Below, in pieces: positions 6,103-13,523 of a stretch of 16,214 bases of DNA. The DNA lies in contig JAUXHH010000011.1 in NCBI GenBank assembly GCA_030621655.1, forward strand, positions 1-16,214, read 5' to 3'. This DNA is from Desulfobacterales bacterium (GTDB lineage: Bacteria; Desulfobacterota; Desulfobulbia; Desulfobulbales; BM004). The first letter of the stretch is position 1. Each line of letters begins with the position of its first letter. The position numbers and the translations under genes are program-made. Under the pieces are notes generated by a model. The model was not told the origin of the DNA. It saw only the letters and a list, made by a program, of their open reading frames with translations, and searched no databases.

Positions 6103-7950
6103 TTATATCCCAAAGGAACACAACATTTTTTCAGGAAGATTGATACGGGCTTCCATGCCGCCATCAGTTTTTTGAGTTAAAGAAAAATTTCCTCCATGTA
6201 TTGCAACTATTTTTTCCACAAGGGTCAAACCAAGACCCGTGCCATAGGTTTTGGTGGTAAAAAAAGGATCAACAGCCCTTTCCTGAATAGCCTCTGCAAT
6301 ACCCACCCCGGTGTCAGAAAATAACATTGTCACCCACCCTCTTTGCTCGCGAACAGCAATTGTCAGGGTTCCCCCGTCAGGCATTGCATCAATAGCATTT
6401 CGTACAAGATGGAGTATCATTTTACGCATCAACTGCTCATCCATTTCCAGGATGGGATCAGGACCAGGGACATCAAGCTCCACATCAATTGAATGCTTGA
6501 TCAAAGTCGGTTGGAGCAAAAGCAGTGTTTTTCTTATTAGAGGATGGAGCGGTTCGCATTTTTTTTCTGCTTTCGGCTGTCTGACAAAATCAAAAAGATC
6601 TTTCATGGTTGATTCCAGCCTGGAAGTTTCATTAACAATCATATGAACAAATTCAAGGGATTTCTCATCCTGGATTTTTTTCTCCAGGATACGGGCTGCA
6701 CCGCCGATAGAGGTTACTGGATTCCTCAACACATGTACAAGCTGGGCCGACATTTGTCCCAAAGCCGAATAGCTGGCCGATTCCACAAGGAGGTCCTTAT
6801 TTTTTTCAAGCTCCTGCGTTACATCTTCGAGTTCGCTGATCTTGTCTTCCATCTCCATGTATAATCGACTGTGATCTATGGCCAGGCTGGCCTGATTGGC
6901 AAATATCTCCAAAGACCTGATATTATTTTTTGAAATTGGCTGCCGGGTAATAAAATGATCGGCAATAATAACCCCCAGAGATTTACTCGGCGAGAAAAGA
7001 GGTATCACTACAAAAGTATCTTCACCGAGCAGATCAATAAGATCTCTGTCAACAGGCACATCTGCATGGCCATCCTCCACAAGGATAGAGCGTTTCTCCA
7101 TGGCCGACCTGATTAAAATATGCTCTGAATCTGCAACCGGCACCTGCAGACTTTTAATCATCTGGGTAACTTTTGTATCTCCATTCAGGCAGCTTTTTTT
7201 AATATTTTGAACTATTTCCAAAAAATCGAGCTTCTTTTCACGCAGTTCAGCCCAAATTCTTGCCGCCTCCTCCCGGCATTCTGCCCCGATTGCCAGTTTT
7301 CCCTGTAAGACGTCACCCTCATCATCAAATATTACCAGAAAGGCCCGGTTGAAACGCAATCCCTCATCTGCAGTAATGCCCACAAGAATGGCTTGCAGAA
7401 TCTCATCCAGCTCTACTGTACTTAAATATACAGAGTTCATCTTCAAAGAGAGTTGATGCAGAAGCTGGATACGAAAATTGGCCTTTTCAAGATCCTCCTG
7501 ATGCTTGAAATTCTCAGCCATCAACCAGCGCCTCTCAAGGGCCTTGCGTACAACTAAAAGTATTTCCTGAAACTGCACCGGCTTTGCGAGATAATCGTCG
7601 GCTCCCTTTCTTATGCAATCAAGGGCAACTTCCAAATCTGCCATACCGGTTAACATGACTATAGCAATGCCGGGATGATCAGCTACAATTTCGGGAAGAA
7701 GGGTGATGCCGTCGGTATCAGGCAAACCAATATCAAGGAGGATTAAGGCGATTCTGGCAGTACCAAAAAGACTTCTGAGTTCTGCAGCGCTCCCTGCTTC
7801 AACTACCGCAAGATCATGGCTTTCCAGAAAAAGACGAAGTGGTTTACGGATGGATGTGTCATCATCAACTATTGCAATTACCTCATCCCCGGCAAGTAAC
7901 TTGTCAGGAGTAAGCGATATATGGTGTAAACCGGGAATTGCTTCACGCAT
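6103..7950 (-). CDS. Receiver-GAF-histidine kinase (two-component regulator)
   Basis: The 615-residue soluble protein has, in order, a receiver domain (about 22-140; acidic pair D30/D31, phospho-acceptor D73 in ILLDIGLPD, T101, K123 in LAKP), a linker, a GAF-type sensor region (about 170-365), a coiled coil (365-395), the dimerisation/phosphotransfer helix with H406 in LVHVLRNPVTSIGG, and an ATPase domain with N-box N518 (LVRNAIDAM), G1 DTGVG (546-550) and G2 GTGLGL (570-575). A phosphate from an upstream kinase on D73 probably modulates the kinase core. The residue after H406 is V, where the usual H-box has E or D. No membrane segment, output domain or neighbouring response regulator is seen, so partners are unknown. 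No clear ribosome binding site precedes the ATG. Confidence 0.93.
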   Translation of the reverse strand: MREAIPGLHHISLTPDKLLAGDEVIAIVDDDTSIRKPLRLFLESHDLAVVEAGSAAELRSLFGTARIALILLDIGLPDTDGITLLPEIVADHPGIAIVMLTGMADLEVALDCIRKGADDYLAKPVQFQEILLVVRKALERRWLMAENFKHQEDLEKANFRIQLLHQLSLKMNSVYLSTVELDEILQAILVGITADEGLRFNRAFLVIFDDEGDVLQGKLAIGAECREEAARIWAELREKKLDFLEIVQNIKKSCLNGDTKVTQMIKSLQVPVADSEHILIRSAMEKRSILVEDGHADVPVDRDLIDLLGEDTFVVIPLFSPSKSLGVIIADHFITRQPISKNNIRSLEIFANQASLAIDHSRLYMEMEDKISELEDVTQELEKNKDLLVESASYSALGQMSAQLVHVLRNPVTSIGGAARILEKKIQDEKSLEFVHMIVNETSRLESTMKDLFDFVRQPKAEKKCEPLHPLIRKTLLLLQPTLIKHSIDVELDVPGPDPILEMDEQLMRKMILHLVRNAIDAMPDGGTLTIAVREQRGWVTMLFSDTGVGIAEAIQERAVDPFFTTKTYGTGLGLTLVEKIVAIHGGNFSLTQKTDGGMEARINLPEKMLCSFGI

Positions 7951-8086
7951 GAGTATATATTCTGACTCAATAATTATTCAACAGAAACTCTTAATCTGCA
8001 GCCTTAACTTTTCTATTACTCTTGCCATGTTTATCTGTCAAGAAAACAGTAAAATTTCCAAGCTTTTACTCCATTGTTATTCGTGG

Positions 8087-8115
8087 TTGAAATATTGACT
8101 GATACTCTTTACAGT
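8087..8115 (+). promoter_or_regulatory. Candidate promoter upstream of the DinG-like helicase
   Basis: TTGAAA (8087-8092), a 17-base spacer and TACAGT (8110-8115) are 5/6 and 4/6 to the sigma-70 consensus. Transcription would start near 8122, about 85 bases before the helicase start, inside the short HEAT-like reading frame described separately. Confidence 0.3.
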
Positions 8116-8204
8116 GCTTGCAATTAGTTAAACTCAAGGACGATCCCGACTCCCAGGTGAGAGAAATAATTGCAGATATTATTCAGCAGGAGAGAGATAC
8201 CTGA
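8103..8204 (+). pseudogene. Possible C-terminal remnant of a HEAT-repeat protein
   Basis: Between an in-frame stop at 8100 and TGA at 8202-8204 lies a 33-codon open stretch containing LVKLKDDPDSQVREIIADII. The pattern L..L..D.D..VR..I...I is that of a HEAT repeat. There is no ATG; the first usable start is TTG at 8118. It ends 2 bases before the helicase start. It could be the last scrap of a lost upstream gene, a tiny leader peptide, or chance. I could not follow the similarity further upstream in any plus-strand frame. Confidence 0.25.
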
Positions 8205-8206
8205 AC

Positions 8207-10177
8207 TTGAATCCCCGTCCGGCAATGAAGAACCTTCTTAAGCAGACACAATCCATATTTAAGCCTGATGGTCTTCTGTCTACCCTTATAGAAGCGTATG
8301 AATTTAGATCAGGGCAGTTGGAAATGGCTTCTGCAGTGGCTCAAACTCTTGCTGGAGGAAAACTTGTTGTTGAGGCTGAGACCGGCATCGGCAAAACCCT
8401 CGCCTATCTCATTCCTGCTGTCCTGAGCAGGCAGAAAATAATAATCTCGACCAATACCCTGAATTTGCAGGAACAGATTCTCAGCGATGCTATTCCATTT
8501 ATTCAGCAAAACATAGATCCACAACTTTCCGCCCTCTGTGTTAAGGGGAGACAAAATTATCTCTGCCTTTACCGTTGGCAGCAGTTTGCTGTGCATCCCC
8601 AATTTGAGATGTTTGCTCCCGGCAAGACCAGAAAAAAAATTGAGCGCTGGCTTGAATCAACTACTACCGGTGACAGGGCGGAACTCCCCTGGCTGGAAGA
8701 CGATTCCGCCCTTTGGCGTGAAATAAGTACAACCGCCAGCCAATGCCTTGGCAGCAAATGTCCGAATGACAAGTCATGTTTTATTACTGAATTACGTAAA
8801 AAAGCTGCCGCTACACGACTTCTCATTGTCAACCATCACCTTTTCTTCTCAGACCTGGCTCTTCGACGTGAAGGGCATGGTGAAGTGCTGCCGCGCTATG
8901 AGTCGGTCATTTTTGACGAAGCGCATCACCTCGAAAATGTTGCAACCAATTTTTTCGGTTCTTCACTAAGCCACTTCCAGCTGCTTGAACTTGTTAAAGA
9001 TGTAAAACTTTCCGCAGCAATGCTGCCGGAAGATAAGAAGGAACAGGTTTTCCAGGTTGCCGATCCTCTCCATCTCCGTTCAGAGCATTTTACCGCAATG
9101 TTCCCCGCCCAAATCGGGAAATTCCCCTTGCAGGGATTTATTGATGAACATCCGGAGTGGGAGGAACAGATACAGGCTGTTTCCGACCGGCTATCGAGCC
9201 TTACATCCACTCTTTCACGCATGGCTATTGAAGGCGAAGTATGGCAGGGACTGGCAAATCGCTGCGAGGATTTGCAAAGCAGGCTCATTGCCATTGCAGG
9301 GTTGTTGGAAATTCCCCAGGAAGAAAAATATATCCGCTGGTATGACCGGCGTGAGAAAAATATTGTATTAACTGCCTCCCCCATTGATATTGCTGCAGAG
9401 CTCAATACAGTTTTATATCCGGAAGTACGAAGTGCTGTTTTTACATCCGGCACTTTGACCGTTGGGGATAATTTCACTTATTTTCTCAACCGGCTTGGGC
9501 TTGACCAGGACACTGAGACACTTTCTCTTGCTTCCCCGTTCGATTACAAAAACAGGACCATGCTGTATGTACCTGCCCATACTCCCCAAAATCCTTTTCC
9601 ACAACCTGACCGGAAAGAATTCCCAACAGAAATTCAATTCATTATGAACCGGATATTACTGGCATCAGGTGGACGGGCTCTGGTGCTGTTCACAAGTTTC
9701 TACAATATGAGAAAAATATATCCTTTTCTGGTTGAGAATCTTCCCTATCCAGTGTTTATCCAGGGGGAGGCGCCACGTAATAAACTTTTACAATCATTCC
9801 AGCAGCAGACTAATTCAGTACTGCTTGCAGTTGCCAGTTTCTGGGAAGGGATAAATGTTCCGGGCGAATCTTTGAGTTGTGTCATAATAGACAAATTACC
9901 CTTTGAAGTCCCGAGTGACCCTGTTATCATGGCACGGATTAATAAAATACGGGAGGAAGGTGGCAATCCTTTTATGGATTTTCAGCTGCCACGTGCTATC
10001 CTTGCTCTACGACAGGGCGTCGGCAGACTCATGCGGACTTCTACTGATAAAGGTCTGCTGGCAATCCTTGATATACGGTTATTTACCAAACAATATGGGC
10101 ACCTTTTCCTGAGAAGCTTACCTCCAAGCCCGATTACCCGTGAGCTTAAAGATGTTGAGTCTTTTTTTGAGAACTGA
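8207..10177 (+). CDS. dinG: DinG/YoaA-family ATP-dependent DNA helicase (XPD-like, iron-sulfur)
   Basis: The 656-residue product is a superfamily 2, 5'-to-3' type DNA helicase of the DinG/XPD group, which unwinds damaged or structured DNA. Landmarks are Walker A AETGIGKT (57-64), four cysteines placed as the iron-sulfur ligands (C120, C180, C185, C191, with spacing CLGSKCPNDKSC), VNHHLFFSD (208-216), the DEAH box in VIFDEAHHLE (237-240), and motif VI QGVGRLMR (603-610). No exonuclease domain precedes it, as in Gram-negative DinG and unlike Bacillus DinG. The frame opens at TTG (8207); an ATG follows at 8225 without a good ribosome binding site, while AGGAGAGAG lies upstream of the TTG, so the start is unsure. 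DinG and YoaA cannot be separated by eye. The polyprenyl synthase starts 16 bases later. Confidence 0.93.
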   Translation: MNPRPAMKNLLKQTQSIFKPDGLLSTLIEAYEFRSGQLEMASAVAQTLAGGKLVVEAETGIGKTLAYLIPAVLSRQKIIISTNTLNLQEQILSDAIPFIQQNIDPQLSALCVKGRQNYLCLYRWQQFAVHPQFEMFAPGKTRKKIERWLESTTTGDRAELPWLEDDSALWREISTTASQCLGSKCPNDKSCFITELRKKAAATRLLIVNHHLFFSDLALRREGHGEVLPRYESVIFDEAHHLENVATNFFGSSLSHFQLLELVKDVKLSAAMLPEDKKEQVFQVADPLHLRSEHFTAMFPAQIGKFPLQGFIDEHPEWEEQIQAVSDRLSSLTSTLSRMAIEGEVWQGLANRCEDLQSRLIAIAGLLEIPQEEKYIRWYDRREKNIVLTASPIDIAAELNTVLYPEVRSAVFTSGTLTVGDNFTYFLNRLGLDQDTETLSLASPFDYKNRTMLYVPAHTPQNPFPQPDRKEFPTEIQFIMNRILLASGGRALVLFTSFYNMRKIYPFLVENLPYPVFIQGEAPRNKLLQSFQQQTNSVLLAVASFWEGINVPGESLSCVIIDKLPFEVPSDPVIMARINKIREEGGNPFMDFQLPRAILALRQGVGRLMRTSTDKGLLAILDIRLFTKQYGHLFLRSLPPSPITRELKDVESFFEN

Positions 10178-10193
10178 AAAAGGAAATTGAAGA

Positions 10194-11198
10194 GTGGACA
10201 AAGTCGACTTGCTTGCCAGATTAAAAACTGAAATTGCCACTGTGGATCTAGCCATGCGAGAGGATCTACAAGCACTTGTCAGCAAAAAACAGATCGCCAT
10301 TGATTTGCTTGAGGTTCTGGAGCATGGACTTTTAAATGGTGGTAAAAGAATAAGACCACTACTCTGTATTCTTACTGCCCGCCTCTGCTCCACTCCGGGA
10401 AAAGAGATTTACCCCCTGGCTATTGCTTTCGAATACCTGCATGTTGCAACCCTGCTCCACGACGATGTAATTGACCACGCAGATACCCGGCGGGGTCGTC
10501 CTGCGGTAAATAAGCTCTTCGGCCTGACAGCGGCAATTCTTGCAGGAGATTTCCTCCATGCCCGTTCAATGTTCCTGGTTGGCACCCTTGGAGGCAGGCG
10601 CTGCCTGGATCTTATCTGCAGGTCAACAGAGGCTATGGTTGCCGGGGAATTTCTGCAGCTCTCCAATGTCCACAACCTGAACCAATCTGAAAATGATTAT
10701 TTTTCCGTGATCAATGGCAAAACAGCATTATTTATTGGATCTATCTGCGAGACAGGAGGAATTTTCGCAGGTGCTGACAACAGTAAAATTCAAGCACTCA
10801 GGCAATATGGAGCCAACCTTGGCCTGGCCTTCCAGATACAGGATGATCTTCTAGATTATTTAGGCGATTCAGCAAAAACCGGAAAGGAAGTCGGCAATGA
10901 CTTTTATGAAGGAAAAATGACATTGCCATTGATTCATGCCCTTGCAACTGCAAACAAACAAGAGGGCAATTTTCTGCTTGACCTTCTCAAGGGGCAGAAA
11001 AGTGATCGCATTGCAAAATTTGAAGATGCACGAGAGATCATTCGCAAAAACAGCGGGTTCGGATATGCTGAAAAACTGGCTGAAAAGTTGGTTGATACAG
11101 GCATAGAGAGCCTCGCCATATTTGTTTCAGGGCAGAACAGGGAAACCCTTGACTTGCTTACCGGCCTGGCCAGGTATGCTATAAGCAGGGAAAAATAA
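10194..11198 (+). CDS. ispB: Long-chain trans-polyprenyl diphosphate synthase (octaprenyl type)
   Basis: The 334-residue protein condenses isopentenyl diphosphate onto an allylic primer to make a long all-trans polyprenyl chain, most likely the menaquinone side chain. It has GGKRIRP (49-55), the first aspartate-rich motif LLHDDVIDHADTRRG (DDxxD at 90-94, RR at 99-100), GKT at 176-178 and the second motif FQIQDDLLD (DDxxD at 217-221) followed by GKEVGNDFYEGKMTLP. The residue five before the first motif is a small alanine, as in long-chain synthases, rather than the bulky aromatic of geranylgeranyl or farnesyl synthases. The start is GTG with AAAAGGA upstream. It lies 16 bases after the helicase gene and is probably co-transcribed with it. 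Exact chain length cannot be read from the sequence. Confidence 0.93.
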   Translation: MDKVDLLARLKTEIATVDLAMREDLQALVSKKQIAIDLLEVLEHGLLNGGKRIRPLLCILTARLCSTPGKEIYPLAIAFEYLHVATLLHDDVIDHADTRRGRPAVNKLFGLTAAILAGDFLHARSMFLVGTLGGRRCLDLICRSTEAMVAGEFLQLSNVHNLNQSENDYFSVINGKTALFIGSICETGGIFAGADNSKIQALRQYGANLGLAFQIQDDLLDYLGDSAKTGKEVGNDFYEGKMTLPLIHALATANKQEGNFLLDLLKGQKSDRIAKFEDAREIIRKNSGFGYAEKLAEKLVDTGIESLAIFVSGQNRETLDLLTGLARYAISREK

Positions 11199-11234
11199 GT
11201 TTTCACCCAATGAGTTTTTCGTTCATCAAACCAA

Positions 11235-11426
11235 ATGACGACAAAAAAAATTAAAAAAAGACCGGCCCCAAAACGAACGCGAAAAAGCAAGATCAGAAAA
11301 AAAGGTTTTTTTATGCTTTTGCGTCAATGGACCTTACCTCTTTTCTTTCTTTTTCTTATTGGTTTCAGCATGGCAGCAACTTTTTATATCATTTTTTTGC
11401 ATGCCCCCTCAAAACCCATTTTCTGA
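11235..11426 (+). CDS. Small basic single-span membrane protein, unknown function
   Basis: The 63-residue frame has a strongly basic N-terminal part (lysine and arginine rich, residues 4-24) followed by one hydrophobic helix (about 33-54, LPLFFLFLIGFSMAATFYII) and a short tail. This predicts a type II membrane topology with the basic part inside. Such a layout also resembles the anchor at the start of longer periplasmic enzymes, so it may be the surviving N-terminus of a lost gene. The ATG at 11235 has no ribosome binding site. An in-frame ATG at 11313 has AAAAAGG about 7 bases upstream and would give a 37-residue protein. It starts 36 bases after ispB and may be the last gene of that unit. 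The A-rich and T-rich base runs mean a chance frame is possible. Confidence 0.42.
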   Translation: MTTKKIKKRPAPKRTRKSKIRKKGFFMLLRQWTLPLFFLFLIGFSMAATFYIIFLHAPSKPIF

Positions 11427-11548
11427 TTATTCGTAACGTAATATTCCTGTGATATAAATTTGGCAGTCTCAATAAATAGGTTTGTTTTTTTAATAAAACA
11501 CCCAATCACATATTTTTTCTTGTGGAAGACATTATAAAAAAATAGAAT

Positions 11549-11686
11549 AAACCTTTAATACTTCAGCTACCGAAAAGACCCTAAGTTAAAGGAAGAGTCT
11601 CTTCGGCTATGGTCTCCCATGCCGAAGAGACGATGACGCATAAAGTAGGGTCTTTTCGGTAGCTGACAAAGAAACCTTTAATGCTT
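11549..11686. repeat. Nested inverted-repeat element (108 bases) flanked by a 15-base direct repeat, MITE-like
   Basis: Outer arms CAGCTACCGAAAAGACCCTA (11564-11583) and their exact reverse complement (11646-11665) enclose a second hairpin: GTCTCTTCGGC (11597-11607) with GCCGAAGAGAC (11621-11631), extended inside by ATGG/CCAT around TCTC. Inner and outer arms are related (GTCTCTTCGG against GTCTTTTCGG), so the order is arm', arm, arm', arm and two side-by-side hairpins can form instead of one nested one. AAACCTTTAATACTT (11549-11563) and AAACCTTTAATGCTT (11672-11686) flank the 108-base core at 14/15 identity and look like a target duplication. There is no coding capacity. It may be a non-autonomous insertion or a REP-like palindromic unit; no other copy was noticed in this window. 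Confidence 0.75.
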
Positions 11687-11691
11687 ATTAT
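11663..11691 (+). promoter_or_regulatory. Candidate promoter for leaderless holA, -35 box inside the repeat element
   Basis: CTGACA (11663-11668; 5/6) starts in the last bases of the outer palindrome arm. A 17-base spacer leads to TATTAT (11686-11691; 5/6), in the flank. Six bases separate TATTAT from the holA ATG at 11698, so transcription would begin at or next to the start codon. No ribosome binding site precedes that ATG, which fits a leaderless message. Confidence 0.5.
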
Positions 11692-11697
11692 ACCACC

Positions 11698-13095
11698 ATG
11701 CCCGTATATAAACGCCAGGATTTCCCAAAACTTCTCTCAGAAATCAAGCAGGGTTTCACCTCTCAAATCTATCTCATTTGGGGAGAGCGCTATCTTTGCA
11801 GGAGTGCCTCCGAGGAATTAATTGACCACCTGCTGCCCGTACAGGACCGTCAAACCACCAGCCTGCAGCATATCGACGGCGATCAAGAGGATTTCAACAA
11901 AACACTCAACCTTTTGAAAACATACAGCCTTTTCTCAGGGCCCCAGATAATCAGGGTGGCAGATTCAAAACTTTTCTATTCTAAAGGAGTTGCAAAAAAT
12001 GTTTGGGACAAGGCCTGCGAAAAAAAAGAACGGAATGAAACCAGGCAGGCTCTTCGTTATCTTTTACAAATGCTTAACCTTGCTGGAATATCCCCGGATG
12101 ACTTTGATGACGAGGACATAACATCCCTGTCTGCAGCACGCTGGAAAAAACTTTTCGGCTTTAATAAACCCCAGGGTGATCTATCCTGGGTCCAGGACCT
12201 TCTTGCTGACAGTGCCGATACGTCCCCAGCAAAAGAAATGAAGAATGACGCAGCCAGTATGTTTGTCCAGGCTTATGAGGGAGGGATTCCTCAAGACAAT
12301 ACCCTTATTCTTCTTGCCGAAGCAGTTGACAAGAGAAAACGGCTTTATAAATACATACAGGAACATGGGGTTATTATTGATCTTGCTGTTGACAGTGGAG
12401 GCTCAGCTGCTGCAAAACGCGATCAGGAAAAAATTCTCAAAGAACTGATACGCAATACTTTGGCAAAGTATGACAAAGAAATTGATCCCAACACTCTTTC
12501 TGTCCTTCTTGAGAGAGTTGGCTTTCACCCTGTCGCTGCAGTTATGGAGTCTGAAAAACTGGCACTCTATGTTGCAGACAGAGAAACAATTACCAGGGAC
12601 GATATTGACGCCATTATTGGCCGCACCAGAGAAGAGGCTCTGTATGAGCTCACCGAGTCTGTAACTTCCGGAAAACTTGCAGACGGACTTCTCATACTTG
12701 CCCATCTTCAAGACAATGGAGTCCATGGCCTTGCTATTCTGGCAACACTCAGAAATCACTTTAAAAAACTGCTTCTCGTTCGCTCATTGCAGGGGCTTCA
12801 GTCGCCGACTTACACTCAATCCCTTTCTTACCAGGTTTTCCAAAAAAACTATCTGCCGAAACTCAAGAAAGACAGGGATGAATGGTCAAATTTACTTTGG
12901 AAAATCCATCCTTATGCTTTATTTATGCTCTTTCGTCAGGCTAAACAATTCCACTGTGAAGATTTGCAGGATGGATTAAAAGAGGTGCTCGCAGCTGAGT
13001 ACCGCATGAAAAGTTCATCGGTTGATAATCGTCTCATTATGGATAATTTGCTTTTCAGTCTGATGCGTCAAAAAATGGTGGGAGCACCAACATGA
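11698..13095 (+). CDS. holA: DNA polymerase III delta subunit (clamp loader), enlarged
   Basis: The product is a HolA-type clamp-loader subunit that helps open the beta clamp and load it on DNA. The N-terminal part reads as the family start (KLLSEIKQGF, then IYLIWGERYLCRSASEELI at 24-42, then SLFSGPQIIRVADSKLF at 77-93). The later NTLILLAEAVDKRKRLYKYI (201-220), the helical middle (TREEALYELTESVTSGK) and the C-terminal collar region also fit. At 465 residues it is over 100 longer than E. coli HolA (343). The excess is mainly about residues 97-195, an extra charged, partly helical segment between the early strand and the DKRKRLYK strand. No ribosome binding site is visible before the ATG. Its stop overlaps clpS by 4 bases (ATGA). 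Identity rests on overall pattern, not on a catalytic motif. Confidence 0.85.
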   Translation: MPVYKRQDFPKLLSEIKQGFTSQIYLIWGERYLCRSASEELIDHLLPVQDRQTTSLQHIDGDQEDFNKTLNLLKTYSLFSGPQIIRVADSKLFYSKGVAKNVWDKACEKKERNETRQALRYLLQMLNLAGISPDDFDDEDITSLSAARWKKLFGFNKPQGDLSWVQDLLADSADTSPAKEMKNDAASMFVQAYEGGIPQDNTLILLAEAVDKRKRLYKYIQEHGVIIDLAVDSGGSAAAKRDQEKILKELIRNTLAKYDKEIDPNTLSVLLERVGFHPVAAVMESEKLALYVADRETITRDDIDAIIGRTREEALYELTESVTSGKLADGLLILAHLQDNGVHGLAILATLRNHFKKLLLVRSLQGLQSPTYTQSLSYQVFQKNYLPKLKKDRDEWSNLLWKIHPYALFMLFRQAKQFHCEDLQDGLKEVLAAEYRMKSSSVDNRLIMDNLLFSLMRQKMVGAPT

Positions 13096-13406
13096 GTAGA
13101 AAGGGACGCGACTTTGAAGGTTGGGTGGTAGCTGATGATAAGACTGAAGTCAGGGAGCCCCCCCTTTATAAAGTTCTTCTGCATAACGATGACTACACCT
13201 CTATGGAATTTGTCGTGTTATTGCTTGAAAAAGTGTTTAGTAAAAGCACTGCCGAGGCAACGAGAATCATGCTCAATATTCACCAGCAAGGGCTTGGGAT
13301 AGCAGGGGTTTATCACAAAGAGATTGCGGAGACAAAGGCAGCCATTGTCCATGATCTTGCACAGAAAAATGAATACCCCTTGAGATGTTCCATTGAAAAA
13401 GTTTGA
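13092..13406 (+). CDS. clpS: ClpS, N-degron adaptor for ClpAP
   Basis: The 104-residue protein binds substrates bearing destabilising N-terminal residues and hands them to ClpA. The core is PPLYKVLLHNDDYTSMEFV (23-41), which holds the N-degron pocket residues N32, D33 and D34 and the gate methionine M38. H64 in NIHQQG completes the site, and AGVYHKEIAETKAA follows. The flexible N-terminal tail (1-20), which engages ClpA, is present. Length is normal. The ATG overlaps the holA stop codon as ATGA, so translation is coupled to holA; the partner clpA follows after 117 bases. Confidence 0.97.
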   Translation: MSRKGRDFEGWVVADDKTEVREPPLYKVLLHNDDYTSMEFVVLLLEKVFSKSTAEATRIMLNIHQQGLGIAGVYHKEIAETKAAIVHDLAQKNEYPLRCSIEKV

Positions 13407-13458
13407 TTATGAAAATAGGTAGTTAAGTAAAAAAACAGCTTTTATTGAAAAAGCACAT

Positions 13459-13487
13459 TAGCTAATCAATAATTATTGTCTTATTAT
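13459..13487 (+). promoter_or_regulatory. Weak promoter candidate and palindrome before clpA
   Basis: TATTAT (13482-13487; 5/6) lies 36 bases before the clpA ATG, with TAGCTA (13459-13464; 3/6) 17 bases upstream of it. A perfect 12-base palindrome CAATAATTATTG (13467-13478) sits between the two boxes, where a bound protein could block the polymerase. The region is AT-rich, so chance matches are likely. Confidence 0.25.
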
Positions 13488-13523
13488 AGAGAGAGAAAAA
13501 ATAATACTTACAGGTAGAGAGAC

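Noticed and set aside
8926..9477. 183-codon minus-strand frame inside the helicase gene
   Set aside because: It is a serine-rich shadow of the helicase coding frame, which has all family motifs.
11479..11516. GGTTTGTTTT/AAAACACC stem followed by a T-run after the small membrane protein frame, as a terminator
   Set aside because: The stem is almost all A-T with a bulge and the T-run starts several bases later, so it cannot be told from ordinary AT-rich spacer.
13438..13454. GCTTTT/AAAAGC stem after clpS as a terminator
   Set aside because: A six-pair AT-rich stem with no T-run after it; too weak to call.
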